From Paragorgia papillata (taxonomy: Eukaryota > Cnidaria > Anthozoa > Scleralcyonacea > Coralliidae), in contig JAWNZC010000473.1 in NCBI GenBank assembly GCA_035771165.1, positions 3,293,001-3,357,000 of the forward strand: a stretch of DNA of 64,000 bases, given 5' to 3'. Position 1 is the stretch's first letter. Each line of letters starts with the position of its first letter. Shown here piece by piece: positions 1-10,453 of the stretch. Both the position numbers and the translations under genes were made by a program. Below the pieces are notes generated by a model. It did no database searches. It saw only the letters and a program-made list of their open reading frames with translations, and was not told the origin of the DNA.

Positions 1-198
1 AGTCCGCCCCTGCCACACACTCCATACCGAAATGACAGCGGTCTATTACCAGAAGCCTATTTGCATCCTGTTGATAGATAACGTCATCATCGGTTCTATG
101 AGAGTATAAATATGGACTATTTCTTCATAACGATCACGCCTGACGAAGACGCTATATTGGAGTGTCGAAACGCTGGGTCACGAACATTAACTTTTAAA
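1..198. other. unassigned flank
   Basis: No gene, repeat copy or RNA is recognised before the tandem SINE array begins. The stretch ends at the first copy of the 274-bp unit. Confidence 0.4.
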
Positions 199-1127
199 GT
201 AATATTGGGCATTTCACTCGATTACATAGCATGTTCTAAGGATTTGGGGTGAAGGAAAATTCGAGTGTAGAATATATACATTTTAAGACCAAACCGGGAC
301 CAGTTGCGAAAAATGCAACTACACAGGCCTTCCGGCAGGAATTGAACCCACAACCTTGCGATTCTAGTGCAAAGCTCTGACCACTGAGCCACGGAGGGCG
401 TTGCCGAGAGCTTGATCGCAAGTTCTGTATATATAATGTGATAATGCCAGGAGAGAATTGGGTATATTATAAGTAATATTGGGCATTTCAGTCGATTACA
501 TAGCATGTTCTAAAGATTTTGGGTGAAGGAAAATTCGAGTGTAGAATATATACATTTTAAGACCAAACCGGGACCAGTTGCGAAAAATGCAACTACACAG
601 GCCTTCCGGCAGGAATTGAACCCACAACCTTGCGATTCTAGTGCAAAGCTCTGACCACTGAGCCACGGAGGGCGTTGCCGAGAGCTTGATCGCAAGTTCT
701 GTATATATAATGTGATAATGCCAGGAGAGAATTGGGTATATTATAAGTAATATTGGGCATTTCAGTCGATTACATAGCATGTTCTAAAGATTTTGGGTGA
801 AGAAAAATTCGAGTGTAGAATATATACATTTTAAGACCAAACCGGGACCAGTAGCGAAAAATGAAACTACACAGGCCTTCCGGCAGGAATTGAACCCACG
901 ACCTTGCGATTCTAGTGCAATGCTCTGACCACTGAGCCACGGAGGGCGTTGCCGAGAGCTTGATCGCGAGTTCTGTATATATAATAAGGTGGTAATGCCA
1001 GGAGAGAATTGGGTATATTATAAGTGATATTGGGCATTTCACTCGATTATATAGCAATGTTCTAAGGATTTTGGGTGAAGGAAAATTCGAGTGGAGAATA
1101 TATACATTTTAAGACCAAACCGGGACG
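199..1127 (-). repeat. tandem array of a tRNA-derived SINE (3 full units plus 1 partial)
   Basis: Three near-identical 274-bp units begin near 199, 472 and 746. A fourth, truncated unit runs from about 1019 to 1127. Each full unit contains, on the minus strand, a 73-nt tRNA-like block (about 327-399, 601-673 and 875-947). The block has a D-arm/A-box-like TGGCTCAGTGG, an anticodon-type stem and a GGTTCAATTCC B box, followed by a unique tail. This is the architecture of a pol III SINE head. Head-to-tail tandem copies are unusual for SINEs, which normally disperse. A truncated single copy lies at 29764-29942. The open frames across this block (VAQWSELCTRIA...) are translations of the tRNA-like region and are not genes. 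Confidence 0.8.
327..399 (-). other. tRNA-like head of the SINE (first unit)
   Basis: Read on the minus strand it folds as a cloverleaf. The acceptor stem GCCCTCC/GGAAGGC has one mismatch, the D stem is GCTC/GAGC, the 7-nt anticodon loop is CTAGAAT and the T stem surrounds TTCAATT. Mismatches in the stems and repetition inside the array argue for a SINE promoter rather than a working tRNA gene. Confidence 0.6.
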
Positions 1128-1509
1128 AGTCGCGTTCAAAACTCTTTTAGGCCAGAGTAGCCAGTGGGAACATTTTCTTGCGGTCGTTCCCCGTTGTCAC
1201 ACATGTCCTTTTTTTTTCAATTCCACCAGTCACTACTGCATGCCCCTATTAGTCCAGCGACAGTCTATCCGCACACTTTTTTCATGCACGTCTACCATTC
1301 CACCAACATTACTTACGGTCGTACTAATTACTGCCCGGGACTGCCCGAGACTGCCCGGGAATATAAAATAACTGCCCGAGACGTCTAACTCGTTTCTTTA
1401 TCCAGTAATTAATTATTTTTTATATAAATAATGTTGTTAACCATATCTAATTTATAAAGGGAAACAAGATGGCAAGGCTGTTTAGGGGGTGTTTATATGG
1501 AAGTTAAAT

Positions 1510-1660
1510 AAAAGTAGCGTGCTGCGTAGGCAGTGTAGAAACAACAATTGAAATATAGTAATTAGTAAGGTTAGATATACTGCCGAAACAGAGAACGTAT
1601 ATAATAGGAATCTAACGTTCTCTGTTTCGGCAGTATATCTAACCTTACTATATTTCGATA
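1510..1660. repeat. foldback repeat, short member of the GCGTAGGCAGTGT family
   Basis: It starts with the recurring motif AAAAGTAGCGTGCTGCGTAG at 1510. It then forms an almost perfect hairpin: TATACTGCCGAAACAGAGAA (about 1575-1595) is repeated in inverse at about 1617-1640, with both arms flanked by TAGTAAGGTTAGA. Other copies of the motif or arms are near 36401, 44853, 50076, 56985, 57650 and 58799. Confidence 0.75.
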
Positions 1661-2180
1661 TATGGAAGTTAGCCAGCTGCAGCCTGGGTACCCGACGATT
1701 TTTCTCTGGCTTTACTCCGGCTAACGCCAGACGATTTTACGCATTAAGGGAAAGCGTTAAACGTTCCGCACTGTATACAAGGCTTTCGTTTGCTAGATTA
1801 TTTTAGATTTTTCTGACTCGCGTAGAGTTTTCTGACTTAGCATATTCTGTGATATTCCGCCTTACTATACAACTGCATTAAAAACTGTCCAAATAACGCT
1901 AAAAATGAGTGCAAATATACAGCGATATTTGGATAGTTAGTTATTTGCACTGGTTATTAGCCAATCAAATTTATCACACGGGAGACTACTTCATTTGTCC
2001 TGGTGCAAGTCACGCTACTTCTCTAGTTCTCTGGCCTTTTTAAAGTTTTCTTTTTCCATAAAAATTTGTTGATCAGAGCAGTTGTATAATAAATCTCTTA
2101 TTAGATGTTTGCGGGCGAGTCAAAATACAAACAACTCGTAAAAATATACAGCGATACTACACACCAAAACATCTAATAAG

Positions 2181-2204
2181 ATATATATATATATATATAT
2201 ATAT
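2181..2204. repeat. (AT)n microsatellite
   Basis: Uninterrupted AT dinucleotides. Confidence 0.95.
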
Positions 2205-2594
2205 TCCGCCGCTCCGATTTTCACAACGGCCTTTCACAACTTATGAACGAAACATCAGTATTCCGTTCCTCCAAATTCACGGCAGTTTCCAACTTTTTCA
2301 TTTTGCTATGTTTAAAATATTAGCCCAGCAAGTTAAGATTGCCGTTTATTTTCTTATATACGGCAAATCACAAACGGCAGCTTTCAATCTTAACATACAA
2401 ATTGTCCTAACTTCCAACGACTAACTGCTGATTCGAACAGCAGTTTGCGGTGTGCCGTAAATGTGGATCTGTTCTTTATTATTTAAGGCCTCTAATATAA
2501 ATGTATACCGTCTCTGGCAGTCATTTTTTACTCCTGGGCAGTCTCGGGCAGTCATTTTATATACCCCGGGCAGTCCCGGGCAGTGATTAGTAGG

Positions 2595-2669
2595 ACCATT
2601 TGCATTTCTTGCAATAAATGCTCCAAAGTTTACATCGGTGAAACAATAGGGACCGGACGATGGTAAGAC
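2595..2669 (+). pseudogene. Penelope-like element GIY-YIG endonuclease remnant
   Basis: The plus frame reads TICISCNKCSKVYIGET followed shortly by a stop. The spacing C-I-x-C-x2-C-x3-Y-I-G-E-T matches the start of the GIY-YIG endonuclease domain of Penelope-like retroelements, where a Cys-rich linker precedes YIGET. Only about 25 residues remain and no reverse transcriptase is visible beside it, so it is a dead fragment. The assignment rests on this short motif alone. Confidence 0.6.
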
Positions 2670-2699
2670 GACGACGGCGGAAAAAAGCATGAATTTTAT

Positions 2700-3170
2700 A
2701 ATTTAAAAAAGTCACGGCTAAATGGCAATTATATTTTATATTTGATAATGACTTCGATTCGATAACGCATCAGTGTTGTTAAAATGGATGTGGTGTCTGT
2801 AAAGTCAATCTCAACTATTCTCAAGCAACTGTTCTCATGTTTTGGCCATTAGACGTCGTCTAACTTGAAGACGTGAAAATGTTCTAAATGGCGTTGTAGG
2901 GACGAAAAATTGTTCATTCCCTTTGTTTTGCAACTATAATTCTTCAACTATAATATAGACATCGTCGTTGAAGTTGTTGTCGCTTTTTGTAAGGTCCCTA
3001 TAATGACGTTGACAAACCTGTAACCCGCCATTTCAACAGTGCTGACCATTCGGGTTCAGACATAAAAGTCTGCACCATCCTTCCCATCTCAGGCGGTAAT
3101 GATATATGGTATGATATCGCTTTACTTTGTGATGCCTCTACCCGATTTCGAAACCCGAAACAGGCTAACG
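2700..3170. other. intergenic, nothing recognised
   Basis: AT-rich sequence without a credible reading frame or clear repeat boundary. Short internal repeats of AACTATAATTCTTC type occur near 2930. Confidence 0.3.
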
Positions 3171-3171
3171 T

Positions 3172-3542
3172 TAAGCCCCGCACAGACGAACAAGTTTTCC
3201 TTGACAAGTTCCTTGGTAGCTTTCCTTGCTCGTGTGGGTACGATGAACAATTTTTCCCCCAAACATTTTCCTTGACAATTTATAATTGCTCGTGTGTACA
3301 GTTGGACAAGTTTTCCTTGACGGCAATGGTCGCGTAATAAGCTTCGGAGATGATCTTGTCAAGTTTTCCTTGACAACTATACACACGAACAATTTTCCTT
3401 GTTCAAAAGCTGGCATGACCAGCTTTTGAACAAGGCTTCTTGTCGAGGAAAAACTTGTCAATTTGTGTTATACACACGAACAAATAAAACTTGGCAAGAA
3501 AAAACTTGGCAAGGAAAACTTGGTCGTCGGTGCGGCGCTTTA
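3172..3542. repeat. foldback/tandem element built of AAGTTTTCCTTGACAA units
   Basis: The ends are inverted: CGCACAGACGAACAAGTTTT at the left and a diverged complement ending GGTCGTCGGTGCGGCGC at the right. The interior consists of direct and inverted copies of AAGTTTTCCTTGACAA separated by GAACAA/TACACACGA spacers. A non-autonomous foldback element is inferred. Confidence 0.6.
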
Positions 3543-4275
3543 GACTGGATTAATATAGTTATTATAGACTGGTAGAATTTATTTCCGTGGGCTTTCCAAT
3601 ACGGGGGTAAATACCCTGGGAGAAATAATTAAGGAGAATAAAGAAAGAAACCCACGAACTTTATCTCCAGACTCAATGCCGCTTCGAGTATATAGGTGAT
3701 AGAAGTTAGCTGGCCAGCTGGGAATCTCAGGGTAGCACCAAGACATGTCCGTTACGGACGTTAACAGCAGTCTATAGAGTAACTAAACTAGTTTCGTGAT
3801 TTACATCAACTAATTTATATTTTATACGTTTTTAGGGAAGCAAAGGTGAAATTGTAAGTACTATTTTTCTTAGTATAATAATTATTTTTTGTTTTTTGGG
3901 TGGTTTTTTTTTTTCAAATTGAGTTTTGTTTTCAATATTTGAATTTTTAAATGCGGTAAGCGGCAATTAGAGAAGCGTACGTCTCGAACGTTTTTCTTTT
4001 ATTTATTTTCCACCTTTTCTTTAATTTTTTTTATTCCTTTTATAAAGTTTCTGTTTTCTACCGCTTTACATCCATTGATAGCCCCTTGAATATTTAACCT
4101 CATTACTCCCCCTCCTCCATAGTCTTTTTGCTGATCGATTGTAAAAAAATGGCAAATACTTAACACTTTTTGCATTCTTTTTAATTATTAGTTTGTTTAC
4201 CCTCCTGCATTTGATTTACTATTTTTATCTACGTCACTCACCATTTAGAATTTTTTGATATTTATATATAATTTT
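3543..4275. other. intergenic AT-rich stretch
   Basis: No credible coding frame. A T-rich tract lies at 3880-4060. No repeat family was assigned. Confidence 0.3.
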
Positions 4276-5394
4276 CAAGGGACGGCGCGGATTGTAAATT
4301 TTTTGGTATTAGTTGTAGTATACAGAGTAGGGGGGTCTGGGGGTCTCCACCCCCAGAAAATTTTGAAATCGAAAGGCTCTGAAATGCAATTTCCAGCATT
4401 CTACAGAAGATATTCTTTGAAAGAATCAAGCGAGATGAAGATCTAAATGCTAAGTATTTTACGCAGTTCGATGACTTCACGACCAAATTAACGGAAACAT
4501 CCATTGAATTATATCCGTCTGAGACTGTGATGTGATTTATAATATTGTGGCCATACATTCCTTATATTCAAACGGCAAACGGTAAGTCTACTTTAAAGAT
4601 ATTTCATTTTTAAAACTGTTGGAATTGGGGCAAAATCGGAAATCAGGATTGAATGTCAATATGCGACATGGAGAAACCCGTTGGATTGTTGGAAATGCAA
4701 ACCAGGGACAACTCAGTTAGAAACATAATGGCAATGCATAACAAACTTGTTCACTGTTCTCTTTCTTAGTTTTCAAGTTTACACTTTACAGTTGTGACTC
4801 CATAGTAAAGAAAAAAGGTTTGAAACATACCAGCAATGGCCCACACGCCTCGCCACCGCAAGCCATCTTGACGATACTGATGCGCCGATGAATAGCTTGC
4901 GTGATGCGCCGACAATACATATGATCAGCGCAACGTCTGCCTGCTTTTGCGAACGCCAGGCGGCCAAGGTATTAGAATCACAAAACTAATACCGTGTAGG
5001 ATTGCGTTGTTAGATATACAAATATTCGCATCGTTCTTACCTTTGAATGAGGACTTATGCCTTTATTTTGTTAAATATGGATTCAAGAAGGTTTTCCTTT
5101 CGTCAGATAAGTTCTGGTCACCATATCAAAGCTTCAAAATTGTTATAAATAATTGCTCTTTGTTTCCATATTATTGAAGTATTGAACTCCAGTGTTGGGA
5201 GCATTTCCTTGTGAAATAGACGATACAGCGGATACTACATGGATGACTTATATATTGAGATGTTATATATTGTTAATGTAATGAAGTGAAAAGAATTGCA
5301 TACTTCTGGCTGCGAAATAAAAGATGAATGATGATTGGCAATTCAACAGGTAGACGGTCTAGTTGCTAACTTTAATTTTCGAATAGCAATATGA

Positions 5395-6411
5395 AATGAA
5401 TTGCTAAAAGAATTGATAAGAAAACTCAACACAGAGCTGAAGAAGAAACTCAACGATGAGTTCAATGTCAGATTCGATTCCAAGAACATAGAAGTTCTTA
5501 GAGCGATCAATGCTCTCAATGCAGGTTCGGATACCTACTTGGACCTAGATGAGCTAGATGTTCTACTGGATACGTTCAGCTGTCTCAACATTGACAGAGC
5601 CATCCTCAAAGTAGAAATTGAACGAGCAAAAGCAGATCACCGTCTTGGTCTACCAATTAATCCAAAGAGGCTTCCAAACTTGACCACTTTAATAGCAGTT
5701 AAAAACACCATTCCAACATCAACCGCTTCAGTTGAAAGAGCATTCTCAGTCCTTTTCGTTTGGCGCGTGCGATCGCACGCGCACGCGTGAACCCAACTGC
5801 GCGTGCTGTTTATCGCACGCGTGAAACGCCATGTTCAATTGTTCATTCACATTGCTATTGTGAAAATGTGTGAAAGTTTCAGTAATATGTCACATCTCAC
5901 AACGTAACGCAATGTCTCACAGCGTAGCGCAAGATCTCACAGCGTAACGTAAGATCTCACAACGAAGGTCTTTGCAATGTAATGTATATCGTCTTTAAGC
6001 GTAGGCGACTGTAACAGTTTTCACAGCGAAGTACGTTTTACATTTTACAACTTAACTAATGCCTTAAGCGAAAGATAACGTCTTACAATGAATATCAAGC
6101 AACGCAGCTTTCTTTTTCGGATGTGTAGGAAATATAAAAGTTAGGTTCATATTTCTACGCCATAATTGATCATTTTAAACGCACGTGCGAATCGCACGCG
6201 CAAAATTATTTACGCGTGTGAATTATCGCACACGCGTAATTTTGCTCCCGAAAAGGACTGCATTCTCCGGCATGAACCGCATCCACCCTTCTTCCAGAAC
6301 GACTAAGTGACCTGCTATGCATTTCTCTAAATAGAGACGTTGCAGAGTCTCTAGATTTGGATGAAGTCGTTACTGCATGGGGGAACATGCACAATAGAAG
6401 GGTCAAAGTTT
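5395..6411 (+). pseudogene. hAT transposase C-terminal remnant, interrupted
   Basis: The frame at 5395-5747 ends with TLIAVKNTIPTSTASVERAF, the hallmark start of the hAT C-terminal dimerisation domain (ST-SVERAFS). The reading is cut at 5747 by a 512-bp insertion and resumes at 6268 with GMNRIH, the expected continuation. Further downstream the frame is shifted, but VAESLDLDEVV-like coding is still detectable near 6335-6370. It belongs to the ZMYM/P52rIPK-like branch of hAT transposases by motif. The N-terminal zinc finger and most of the RNase-H-like core are absent from this reading. It is not functional. Confidence 0.75.
5748..6259. mobile_element. non-autonomous DNA element (MITE) with 8-bp target duplication
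   Basis: The termini AGTCCTTTTCG (5748-5758) and CGAAAAGGACT (6249-6259) are perfect inverted repeats. They are flanked by identical 8-bp duplications GCATTCTC at 5740-5747 and 6260-6267. Joining the two sides restores the hAT transposase frame, which confirms a clean insertion. The sub-ends are GC-rich palindromic (GCGATCGCACGCGCACGCG). The interior has several roughly 20-bp direct repeats of ATCTCACAGCGTAACGTAAG type at about 5885-5965. Confidence 0.9.
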
Positions 6412-6583
6412 AACTTAGAACTTGGATTAATTTTGAACTAGGATTTTACAATTTTCCCATTCCTAGCATTAGCAAGCCAGCAACATTTTTATTGTTTACT
6501 ACACTGTATACAGTTACTGTATGTAACATTTTATATTTATTTCGGTTTCTATGATTCTATCAATATTCAATGTATCAACTAAG

Positions 6584-6585
<2 letters not shown>

Positions 6586-6635
<50 letters not shown>
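6586..6635. repeat. (TA)n microsatellite
   Basis: About 25 TA units. Confidence 0.95.
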
Positions 6636-6640
<5 letters not shown>

Positions 6641-6879
6641 AAAATTTAAAAATTTTCAATTAGCCTTGCCTGATATAATGGGATGTTCTGTTTCTTTTAC
6701 TTATTTACTTCCACCATTTTACATTGTCCAGATTACATCTGTGAACACCTATTTTCAAAACATTTTCCAGGTGCTCCGCCGCACCGCCCCTGGACCAGAC
6801 CCCAGTCTCACTGACACACCACCCCCCCTGGGAAATCTGCACCTCCCCTGCCAGATGAGTCTGGATCCGCCCTTGGCCG

Positions 6880-8085
6880 CATAATATATTATTGGGATAA
6901 TCTATATATAATAGCTGTATCTGCAGCCTTGAATTTCATCGAGGACATCAAGGACATGTCCTCTGATAATCGTCATTTGGCCGCCAATAGGGATTTTTCC
7001 CCCATAATATGTAGGACACTTTTGTACGGCGATGGAGTTTGGAGTTTTAAAATTTTCCCGATCGATCGAACGTATGATCGTAAGAAAATGTTTGGCAATA
7101 GAACATCCCAGCCAATGATTGAATTATCAGCGTGTAAATGTTTTGGCGGCCATTGCGGGATCAGCCCGGAAATTCAGCCCGGAAATTCAGCCCGGAAATG
7201 CAGGCACAACTGTGCTAACCACGTATTCAAACACTGGCGGCCATGATTGTGCAGACGTCTTAATAAAATATGCAGAGGACATTGTTCAGTGTCGGAGTAA
7301 AGCGATCTGCATGTCCAAGCGAAGAAGACAGTCCTATATCTATATACAATGCAGTCACTACTAACTAATACTATAGCACATAAATGACATAATATCATGT
7401 GAATGTTAGTCACTCTTTATCATGGATTTAGTCATTTCCTGACGGTTTTGTCCTAGCCGAGAGAAAAATGTCCTTGGATAGCCTCATGGAAACTCATTAT
7501 CGGAGGACAATTTTGTCTTTGGATGCAAAAAGTATAATTCGAGGCATGCGTATCTGTCTGTACATCCATCCGTGGAAAAGCTAGAAAACCATCCAGGCCC
7601 ATTCAAACTAAACCACTACCAAAACTAAGCTTAAAGTTCGACAGTGTGCAATGGGTGTATGGCTTTTGAAAAGATTAGCGTTTTCACTTTCAAAAAGACC
7701 AAAACGTTCGCCCATCCATAACTTGGTGGCCATTTTGGATTATGACCACAGTAGCCCAATACTCACACCTGCAGAGCAGGGGAAAAGTAATGTAACCATG
7801 AAACATGACAGAAGAAGGTGTAATAACGTTTCTTTTGTTAATTTCGAAAATAAGAAAATACAAAATAACCGAATCAAACCCGAAGCTGTACCACATGGCC
7901 CACATGAGTGCATGACTCTTGACTCTATATGGCCACAGGGAGCCCAATCCGGTCACTTCAACAATCCTATGTTGATCTTGCCACTACCTGTGTCTCTAAA
8001 CAAAGAGACCTTCCTAAAAACATGTTTTTTTTTCAAGACCGTGAATTTTTCATGGGTAACCACTAGTTAGGATTATTGCATGAAA
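6880..8085. other. intergenic, no credible gene
   Basis: Open frames up to 139 codons occur on both strands, but none has recognisable domains or splice-supported continuation. A 13-bp unit CAGCCCGGAAATT is repeated three times at about 7164-7200. Confidence 0.35.
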
Positions 8086-8099
8086 TTGAATGACCCTGT

Positions 8100-8320
8100 C
8101 AGTTCAAATTAAATGGCAATTAATTGGCCATTTTCCAAAAGAGTTAAAGACTGGTGCTGGGTCGGGAACGCTGGGGTACTTGGGATCATTTGGAGGGACA
8201 GATTTCATGCTTGGTAGTGTAAGCACAATGAATCTGTCAGAACACCAGTGCTCAATGCTCTTTACCAGTCTTCAACTCTTTGGGGAAATGCCAATGGCCA
8301 ATAATTTATTTCATGATAAT
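8100..8320. repeat. foldback element
   Basis: The left arm AATTGGCCATTTTCCAAAAG followed by AGTTAAAGACTGGT (about 8120-8155) is matched by inverse ACCAGTCTTCAACTCTTTGG followed by a diverged GGCCAAT (about 8260-8305). TTCATGATAAT repeats follow to about 8360. Confidence 0.6.
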
Positions 8321-8351
8321 AATTAATTCATTTAATTCATGATAATGAATT

Positions 8352-8549
8352 ATTATTATCCAACATGGCCGTCTTCACTGGCCCTCGGCAAGAAGGGTGA
8401 AGCTCAATCGCTTTTTCATTGTTCCGGCAGATCTTGCACCGCACTTTAGTGACATATTGTGTACCATTATCCTCCATCAATTCATGACCGATCACATTTT
8501 CTTTTTGCCAATTTTTTAATGTGCGCAGTTCAATCTTTTTCCCTGCCAT
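8352..8549 (-). CDS. BED/C2-type zinc-finger-like N-terminal exon, probably transposase-derived
   Basis: Starting at an ATG at 8549 on the minus strand, the frame opens MAGKKIELRTLKNWQKE. It then has V-x-C-K-I-C-R-N-N-E-K-A-I, a CxxC knuckle placed as in the N-termini of the transposase-derived ZNF862/KIAA1586-like proteins common in invertebrate genomes. The frame stays open to about 8340. The rest of such a protein is not seen downstream, where a foldback element begins, so the gene appears broken. The family call is by motif style only. Confidence 0.35.
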
Positions 8550-8942
8550 TTGAACGAGTAATAATTAAAACAACCACAGCACATGGCCAGGACATGGCAG
8601 GAAGTGAGGAACGCCTGATTGCAGGTTACTGGAAATACTAAGTTCCCGTATCTGAGCACCGTATAAACACGCACTGTAGTTTGCTGCTGTACAATTTCCG
8701 AGCGATTATATTGCACCCAATAAAAGCAATTTCAAGCTAATTTGTGGACAAAATTTTCAAAAATAAAGCACAAAACCACAGTATTTTTCAACTTAATCAT
8801 CTTATTTTAGGCACTCGATTCACAGCGCTAGAACATTGACTGAGGGGAGTGTGGAGGCGATCTGGATCGATCAATCACCTCTCGTCACAAGGCCTGAATA
8901 AAGTGCTGATGGGTGAGGCATGCGATCATAATTTAGAAACAT

Positions 8943-9260
8943 TTAAAGGTGACGTACAGTCCGTTCTGCGCATGACTGCAATGTGATCCCCAAAACATGA
9001 CATTTGTAGATAATTACATGAAGTACTCAGCTCAATGTAAACCGTTAGGAACAACATGGCAGCAAACCAAGTGATTCGGCGAGGATATCTCCTCGGATTT
9101 CTTCTATTTCTCCTGAAAATGTTTTGTTTTGGGTACAAGTAATGAATAGGAACCAAGAAAAGCTTACAATCTTGAATAAGGTATAAGTATTTTTTTTTGT
9201 AAATAAAGATGTAAACATTAGTTTCGTACATGCGCAGAACGGACTGTACATCGCCTTTAA
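8943..9260. mobile_element. TTAA-flanked MITE (piggyBac-like)
   Basis: TTAA at 8943-8946 is followed by AGGTGACGTACAGTCCGTTC. The inverse GAACGGACTGTACATCGCCT is followed by TTAA at 9257-9260. Inverted termini with a TTAA target are typical of piggyBac-type non-autonomous elements. The interior contains a 28-codon ATG frame (9055-9141) with a hydrophobic stretch, which may be captured or chance sequence. Confidence 0.8.
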
Positions 9261-9289
9261 GATTGGTTGTTTAAAAGATTTACAACAGC

Positions 9290-9403
9290 ATGCTCTATGA
9301 GAAATTGATTAATGGCCAATATATTTTCATCCCTTGGCCTACAGGATTGAGGAAGTCACTTATATTTCAGTCAGCTTCTATGGTTTTTGATATCATGAAA
9401 TTA
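9290..9403 (+). pseudogene. RecQ-like helicase N-terminal fragment (degenerate Walker A)
   Basis: The frame MLYEKLINGQYIFIPWPTGL followed by RKSLIFQSASMVFDIMK resembles the RecQ pattern xxGxDVFVxLPTGxGKSLxxQ around motif I. The G of GKS is changed to R, which would destroy ATP binding. It lies just outside an inverted repeat (9432-9506 against 11164-11248) and near hAT insertion 9702-10994. The remaining helicase motifs are not recognised. A second such fragment is on the minus strand at 38920-39296. Confidence 0.5.
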
Positions 9404-10157
9404 ATTTATACAAAATATCAAGATGTTCTGGCCAGTGGTACCAGAGGCTCTGAGTTTGTGTTTGGGAGACCCTCTGGTTCTGCGAGCTTCAAATCTCACT
9501 TTGGTGAGTTACTTCCTGTTGATTATTCTCATGGTTGAGTGAAATTTGAAATGCACGTTGCTATGTTACAATTGTTCAAAGTCCTCGACAGGAAGTGTTA
9601 CTTCGTTTTCGATAAGGAAACTATGGATTTTATCACAATTCCAACTCACTGTGGAAAGAATAATTATTGGACTTCCTCTGTTCACAAAAACTATAGACTT
9701 TCAGGGGCGGATCTAGGGGTAGTCAAACCGATCACGCGACTAAGGTAAAAATTGCGCAGTTAATTAATTAAGTTAATTAATTCAAACTGCGGTCCATAGC
9801 AGACATTAATATTCATTAATAAAACATTAATATTCAAAATTTGTAGTCCAGTTATCAAGTTTCATACAGCGGCAAGGCCTTCGATAAAGTAATATATCAA
9901 GCCACAGAACAGCGGTCTTGCGCGTGAGTTTTGATCGCTCTGTAGTCTGATTCCAGCCATCCGATTGGCCAATTTGCTTTTTGATCGATCTGTGGGGAGT
10001 TCTGATCGGTTTGTGGACCAGGGGCTCGTATACAAACTATCCGATTGGCTAATTAAAAAAATATCTGAATTCTCATTGGCTACATTTTTTGATCGATCAT
10101 ATGCATCAGCCTTCAGTGTATACGGCATGATTCTATAGCCTTTGATCGCAGCAGAAA

Positions 10158-10165
10158 TATAAAAG
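10158..10165 (+). promoter_or_regulatory. TATA box upstream of the 10187 ORF
   Basis: TATAAAAG lies 29 bases before the ATG, a spacing that would put transcription start almost at the start codon. Confidence 0.4.
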
Positions 10166-10186
10166 CGAAATAGCGAATATACTGCA

Positions 10187-10453
10187 ATGTCTTGTAGTAT
10201 TTACGAGACTGTGCAGTCCGCGTTTGAGAGAAACGATTGGCCATATCTTCAAGATGTTTACGCTGATCTGATGAAGCGAATCGACGCTTTGCCGAAGAGT
10301 TCTGTTGAAGAGCTGTTGAGTGCTATCAACAACACGAGCTTCTGCCTCAGTAGAAATTTTGGTGCTGAATCTTTCATCCCGAAGTATGTTCGAGAAAGGA
10401 AAAACAAGTCTTGTACATGCAGCCATAAAGTAAATATATTCTATTTTAACTAA
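10187..10453 (+). CDS. hypothetical 88-aa frame inside the hAT element
   Basis: ATG at 10187 opens a frame with protein-like composition: MSCSIYETVQSAFERNDWPY, then a charged helical region (VYADLMKRIDALPKSSVEEL) and SFIPKYVRERKNKS. A GTAAAT just after the CSHK codons could be a splice donor, in which case this is the first exon of a longer protein. No family is recognised. It lies wholly within an element bounded by hAT-like ends, so it is either element-encoded or captured host sequence. Confidence 0.4.
   Translation: MSCSIYETVQSAFERNDWPYLQDVYADLMKRIDALPKSSVEELLSAINNTSFCLSRNFGAESFIPKYVRERKNKSCTCSHKVNIFYFN

Larger units (their letters stand above)
1315..2600. repeat. inverted-repeat element with CTGCCCGGGA arms
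   Basis: The motif CTGCCCGGGACTGCCCGAGA occurs at about 1335-1356 and its reverse complement at about 2535-2590, both next to shared TACTAATTACTGC / GCAGTGATTAGTA sequence. The arms enclose foldback DNA, a short TA run (2181-2204) and AT-rich sequence. A Penelope-like coding scrap lies just beyond the right arm. I infer a mobile-element remnant of unknown class. Confidence 0.45.
4276..6792 (+). mobile_element. degenerate hAT-type DNA transposon
   Basis: The left end CAAGGGACGGCGCGG and the right end CCGCACCGCCCCTG are diverged inverted repeats of the CAGGGGCGG type. The element carries a broken hAT transposase (5395-6411). It shares two blocks with the shorter element at 32010-33072: one is inverted (about 4377-4545 against 32085-32262) and one is direct (about 4895-5320 against 32290-32720). 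A second element has inserted at 5748-6259. No target duplication is readable at the outer ends, so the boundaries are approximate. Confidence 0.6.

Noticed and set aside
327..399. Functional tRNA gene
   Set aside because: Cloverleaf possible, but with stem mismatches, an atypical loop and placement inside a repeated unit; it is a SINE head.
222..1057. Repeated 94-codon frames containing VAQWSELCTRIARLWVQFLPE
   Set aside because: These are the tRNA-like SINE read in one frame, a well-known false protein.
7651..8070. 139-codon plus-strand frame
   Set aside because: No recognisable domain and an opposing 88-codon frame; probably chance in old repeat sequence.
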